Shown here piece by piece: positions 60,143-64,000 of a stretch of 64,000 bases of DNA (positions within the stretch are counted from its first letter, which is position 1; each line of letters starts with the position of its first letter). The position numbers were made by a program, and so were the translations under genes. This DNA comes from Mesostigma viride (Eukaryota; Streptophyta; Mesostigmatophyceae; Mesostigmatales; Mesostigmataceae): assembly GCA_009746045.1 (NCBI GenBank), contig RPFO01001885.1, positions 157,501 to 221,500 on the forward strand, in the 5' to 3' direction. The notes below the pieces were generated by a model. The model made no database searches and had not been told where the DNA came from. It saw only the letters and a list, made by a program, of their open reading frames with translations.

Positions 60143-62845
60143 CCCGTTGGCCAGGGAGTCGTTGTTGGGGCAGTTGTGCCGTGCGTGCCCTCGTTGGAAG
60201 CACCTCAGGCACCTTATGGACCCCCCAGGGTTGCCAGGCTGGTTGTTGTTGTGTTGTTGTTGTTGTTGTTTCCCTGCTGGGACCGGTTCTGGCCCTGCTG
60301 GGACCTGTTGTTGTTGTTGTTTTGGCCCTGTTGGGACCTGTTGTTATTGTTGCCCTGCTGGGACCTGTTGTTGTTGTTGTTGTTGTTGTTGTTGGGGTTG
60401 CCATGCAGGGGCACACGGTGCCACGTGTTGCCACGCCCCTGAGAGCCACTGCCCCCTTGGTGGGAGGACTTGTGGGTCTTGGGTGCCCCCCCTGGCTGGC
60501 CTGCCCCTTGCGTTTGTGGCCTTGGACACCCTGGACCTTGGGGTCCTGGGCCTGGTTGTTGCCAGTACCCAGGGGGTCCACTGCCTCCTCGATATAGAGC
60601 ATGGCAGCTCTGAAGTTGTCCCAGAGGGACTTGAGGCCTGTAAGCAGGGTAGCCAGGACAGAAGGTTGCAAATTAGCTTTTGTTAGCCAGGTGTGGATGA
60701 GATACCTTGGTTGGAGCTTGAGAAGCTCAAGGTCTTTCTCAATCATTACCCTGTATGTTTTTGCATCCCCAGAGAGGTTATTCTTGTTCACCTTATATGC
60801 AGCAAGCCAGTTGAAACGTTCTACTGCTTCCATGTGGTTATTGGTAAGCACTAGCTGTTTCAGATCAGTGATAAAGGTAGGCCACTGTTCAATGGCTGCT
60901 TCAGGTGTCAGGGTACGTTCCTGATAGGTTTGAATCAATGCTCTGATTGCAGGAGATGATTGATGGAATGTGGAGGAGGCCCTGAGAGCCTTAAACTGAT
61001 GTCTAAGGTTAAGACCTTCCATCCCATACTCCAAAGCAAAAACAAATTGCTTAGCTTGTTCAACAGTGTGACCCTCAGGCAAGCCAGCAATATTGATTTT
61101 GGATTCCTTTTTATGAGGGTTAAACACACCTGTGAGAGGGGGGTTGGCCCTCAAGAAGCTGTCGGTTGCTTGTTGCAGGCGGGTGGGGTCCAGGTTGATG
61201 GTCCCCCGCTCATACCGCGACATCAGGGCGCGCAGGCCCTCGACAGTTTGCAGCTGGTTAGCTGTTAACTGCTGATCTTGCAACGAGGCCAGCTGGGCCT
61301 GGAGAATGGCGAGCTGTTCCAGGACATCCCCGCTCCTTGGGGGGGCCTCAGCAGGCCTGTTGGGTGCCTGTGGCACCTCTGCACCTCCCCCCAGGGCCTC
61401 CTGGGGTCCTGGCCACCCCCCCTGGTTTGGGAGGGGGCCCCAACCCACAGGGCGAACCTGGGGTGGTGGGGGAGGGGGAGGGGGGTCATGGTGGCCCTGG
61501 GGGAGCCCGGGGGTGTCCGGGTAACCCCACTGGGTCCAGCCCCATCGGTGGAGGGGCGGGCAGGGGTGTCTGCCTCTGCTCTCCTCCTGGCCTCCTCCCG
61601 CATGAGACGCTTCATCTCCTTGCGTACCTCATGCTCCCGGAGGGCTGCCTGAAAAGCAGCCTCATCCTCGGGTATGTCAGGGAGTGGTTCTCCCATGATC
61701 ATAGCAGGCCGGACTGGACAGTCCGCCTCTTTGCCCTTCCTCGCGCCCAGGGCCAGCAGTCCCTCCTTGTACTGCAGGGGTTGGGGGGGAGAGGGTTTCT
61801 TGCTGGTGGTTTCCAGCGGGGGGGCTTCTTCAGCTACCACCCCATGTTTGGCCAAGATGGCCTCCGTGACCCTGGCTTGGGTGATGGAGGACATGGTTTT
61901 AAAGTGTGCTGACCGAGCAAGCTCGGCCAGGTCTTGACTGTCCGCATAGTGCATGGGATAGTCAGCATTTTTTAAGAGGTCACGTAACCGCTGGGTGGCC
62001 TCGCGGTACGCGTCCGCCATCGCCTGGTGGGTAGCCAGGCGACGGGCGGCTTCCTCTTCATATTCTTGCCGCTTAGCGGCGAGCCGAAAAGCCGCCTCTC
62101 GGCGGACCTCTCGGTCCCGCTGCCGCTCTCGGCGTTCTTCATTTGCCACCAGCGCGGCCTGCTCGACCGCCAGGAGCGCTGGGGTAAGATTGATCTCAGT
62201 CTCCCCATCGGGGAGACTGGCAGTGTCGGATACCTCATCGTCGGACATTGGTTGTCCGGCGATGGGTTCCACAGGTTTTCGCACCACCCGTGCGAGTTTA
62301 ATACTCTCCATGTCCTTCTTCTTGCGAAGAAGGGACGCAGAGGGTCGCCCAAACGTTAGCTCAATGTGGTTATGTCCCTGGGCGAAAGGGACATTAAGGT
62401 TTGATGTGGCGGGACGAAAGGTAATCGTCCCGTCCGGTGCCACCGAGGCCGTCTGACGGGGCATACGCTCCCGAAGAGATGGCAACGTGGGGCCGGACTG
62501 TGGAGCCTCAGTGGGGTTTACCACCGAGGTCTCCGCAGCCATGGCCGCGCCAGCCGTGGTTGCGGCTGGGGCGGCCGCCGGAGTCGAGGGTAAGCCGGTC
62601 TCCCCGGGGGGAGCCGTCTCGGCCTCCGGCCTCGCAGGGGAGGGGGGTAGGTCGGTCGGCTTTGCAGCCGCCGTCCCCTCGTCCTGGCAACCATTGTGAG
62701 TCTTTTTGTTCTTTTTCTTTTTCTTGGAAATGGCCGCATCGCCAGCCGGCTTCTTGTTGTTGTCTCTGGGCATCCGCCGATCCTGCCCATCATCATCCTC
62801 GTTGTAGGAAAGCTTCTTAGCGACAGTCTTGTTCGTGATAGCCAT
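60143..62845 (-). CDS. Gag of the Gag-IN-PR-RT element, broken by three base losses
   Basis: ATG 62845 opens MAITNKTVAKKLSYNEDDDG. There is a Lys-rich segment, an Ala/Pro-rich region, a long charged coiled coil (ERRERQRDREVRREAAFRL), then, in the second frame from about 61440, a helical capsid-like part (FVFALEYGMEGLNLRHQFKA, PRYLIHTWLTKANLQPSVLA). A third frame gives an Asn/Gln-rich tract (NNNNRSQQG repeats) and a fourth shift leads to a CCHC knuckle CLRCFQRGHARHNC. Shifts coincide with a run of six C near 61490, a run of seven G near 60485 and the CAA tract near 60255; one extra base at each restores a single frame into pol. No gag stop separates it from pol, so Gag-Pol may be one polyprotein. 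Confidence 0.65.
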
Positions 62846-62863
62846 GGTAGCAAATAAAATTCA

Positions 62864-63336
62864 AGTTAGAATGCGGTGGGATATATTGCTTGAGAACACT
62901 GAAGGCTTGGAGCAATGAATTGCTTGGTTCATTAGAAAATAGGTTTACCCTTTATCAACGTTCCTCTCACCGGCTGCGCCGCCAGTGACCGTTGGGTGCA
63001 GACCGTTGGCCCGAGGCCGCACGATGACAGGTAGCTGCCTAGTCACTGCATCGTGCGATCACAAATCAATGCACGCTGCAGTACGGTCCCTATCTAGGAT
63101 ACTCTAGTACCGTCCAATGACAGGACACTACGTATACTGGGTACTGACATCTGTCACGTACCTCAGTACCCAAAGTACCTATCTAGGGAAACGTATGCGA
63201 CTCGACTAGCATCCCTATCTGCATAGCCCACGTGGTATTTATATTCACATACCAACGTGGGTTTACAAGGCTTATTCATACGTTGTATTCACAATGCCTT
63301 TGAGACTTAGTCTACAGCAAAGCATGGAGACTAACT
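62864..63336 (-). repeat. 5' LTR of Gag-IN-PR-RT element
   Basis: On the minus strand it starts AGTTAGTCTCCATGC and ends CATTCTAACT. The gag ATG lies only 19 bp downstream, leaving little room for a leader, and the bases after the LTR (TGAATTTTATTTGC) match no common tRNA primer site. Confidence 0.85.
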
Positions 63337-63685
63337 GGTAAGGTTCATTTAGAGTGAGATCGTCGACTAAAGTAGTCCCTGATTTAAAATAGGAATACCC
63401 ATTCACGACGAGACTGTAAGCAAGTTCCGATGGGTCGCTTGCGGTCTCGTCGTCGTAATTGTCTCCGAGTCGCACATTTGTCGGCTGGCTCGGGTAGAAA
63501 ATTTTGAATCCGTCGACAACGAGTGACTCATCGAATGGATGTGAAGTGCCAAGAAGTAACGTAACGCTAGCTTGAAGCCCATCTATGTCTGTTTCGATGT
63601 TAGAAACACGCTCCTCCATTTCAGGGTCGAGCGTTAACCCGGTGGCGAGATTGGTCGGTCTGCTCAATGTTGTTAGAACGACCAT

Positions 63686-63709
63686 TTATTATCTACCTAG
63701 AATATAAAC
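63686..63709. promoter_or_regulatory. Divergent promoter region of two virus genes
   Basis: 24 bp (TTATTATCTACCTAGAATAT then AAAC) separate the fibre gene start (minus) and the 63710 gene (plus). A TATAAA-like word (AATATAAAC) lies directly before the plus-strand ATG. Late genes of such viruses often have short AT-rich promoters; this is inference. Confidence 0.35.
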
Positions 63710-64000
63710 ATGGCCTCTGAGGCTTCAGAGACCCCAACGAGCTACCAAGACGAAACCTTCGCCGAGACGCGGGAAGAGCAGGTTGACCTGGTCAAGACAA
63801 TTCGAAAGGGACAACCGCTGAATGATGAACAGAAAAAAGCCCTTCGCGACAAAATGAGGGTTTACCAGCAACGCGCAAAAGCCGAGAGGGAGAAGAGACG
63901 AAACGAGGAAAAGGAGGCAGAGATAACGAAACGAAAGGTCCTTGCAAAGGAATTGGAGATTCAGCGGCAAAGGCTAGTCGAACTCGAGCTGCAAGAAGCC
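63710..64000 (+). CDS. Charged coiled-coil virus protein, partial
   Basis: ATG 63710 opens MASEASETPTSYQDETFAET and the frame stays open to the end of the window (97 codons). After an acidic N-terminus it is almost continuous charged helix (KALRDKMRVYQQRAKAERE, then KRRNEEKEAEITKRKVLAKE). No family is recognised. It is transcribed away from the capsid block, which suggests that a second viral gene block (replication or packaging) begins here. Confidence 0.6.
   Translation, partial: MASEASETPTSYQDETFAETREEQVDLVKTIRKGQPLNDEQKKALRDKMRVYQQRAKAEREKRRNEEKEAEITKRKVLAKELEIQRQRLVELELQEA

Larger units (their letters stand above)
55681..63336 (-). mobile_element. Gag-IN-PR-RT-RNase H LTR retrotransposon
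   Basis: 7656 bp with LTRs 55681-56153 and 62864-63336 that appear identical, and target duplication GGTAA (55676-55680, 63337-63341). LTR ends are AGTTAG and CTAACT rather than TG...CA. No tRNA-type primer site follows the 5' LTR and no purine tract precedes the 3' LTR. Coding is on the minus strand from 62845 to 56528: 6318 nt, which becomes 2107 codons when three single-base losses are restored. It interrupts the viral fibre gene. Confidence 0.8.
52713..63685 (-). pseudogene. Fibre-like virion protein, split by an LTR element
   Basis: Coding parts on the minus strand are 63685-63337 and 55675-52713, together 3312 nt, exactly 1104 codons (1103 aa). The frame is broken only by the LTR element at 55681-63336. 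The first part has a short coiled-coil (EMEERVSNIETDIDGLQASV), typical of trimeric fibres, and ends at TLNEPY. The second part is a long Ser/Thr/Asn/Gly-rich, strand-rich protein without membrane segments. The product is likely a trimeric spike or tail-fibre-like attachment protein; this rests on size, composition and coiled-coil rather than a family match. The first part would be made as a truncated product today. Confidence 0.55.

Noticed and set aside
60061-60686. Plus-strand Cys/Val-rich ORFs resembling membrane proteins
   Set aside because: Antisense of the Asn/Gln tract of Gag (GTT repeats read as Val, Leu or Cys).

Overview
The window looks like repeat-dominated nuclear DNA of a green-lineage eukaryote, most likely a green or streptophyte alga or a non-vascular plant. 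The clues are a short interstitial run of CCCTAAA/CCCTAAAA telomere-type units near 44.9 kb, Copia LTR elements with an initiator-Met-type primer site (TGGTATCGGAG), a CACTA element, several LINE classes and an algal-type endogenous DNA virus. No housekeeping gene, rRNA gene or complete tRNA gene was recognised. The species cannot be named from sequence alone.

Layout. 1-7.6 kb is a graveyard of LINE and Copia fragments around a young ORF1-only LINE (3742-4924) and a target-duplication-flanked insertion (5272-5660). About 9.85-15.6 kb is one giant inverted repeat (foldback element) whose arms carry a 120-bp array and a GCATGCGTGCGTGGG minisatellite. 15.7-20.2 kb holds decayed coding remnants and LINE tails. 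20.9-27.6 kb holds a two-gene unit on the minus strand. Its second gene, Gag-like, is cut by a CACTA MITE and by a second foldback element that itself carries an LTR element; without the inserts its frame is exactly preserved. 28.7-39 kb contains two truncated Copia copies arranged head to head, one of them split by a Gag-only LTR element (30525-35492). 39.5-44.55 kb is a LINE with a restriction-like endonuclease plus PHD, RING-H2 and C2H2 fingers. 45.0-45.7 kb is a 110-bp hairpin satellite.

From about 46 kb to the right edge lies an integrated polinton-like/adeno-like virus. A minus-strand run reads fibre-like protein, zinc-finger protein, 114-aa protein, penton-like minor capsid, small amphipathic protein, major capsid protein, 56-aa protein, Ig/LamG adhesin and three unknown proteins; a divergent plus-strand gene starts at 63710. 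A 7.66-kb LTR retrotransposon (55681-63336) with identical LTRs sits inside the fibre gene. Its domain order is Gag-IN-PR-RT-RNase H, which is unusual for Copia.

Many long genes are broken by single-base losses, several of them at C/G runs of six or more. This may be consensus error rather than biological decay, so calls of broken genes are provisional. The most interesting items are the Gag-IN-PR-RT element, the PHD/RING LINE, the viral capsid cassette and the nested insertions in the Gag-like gene.
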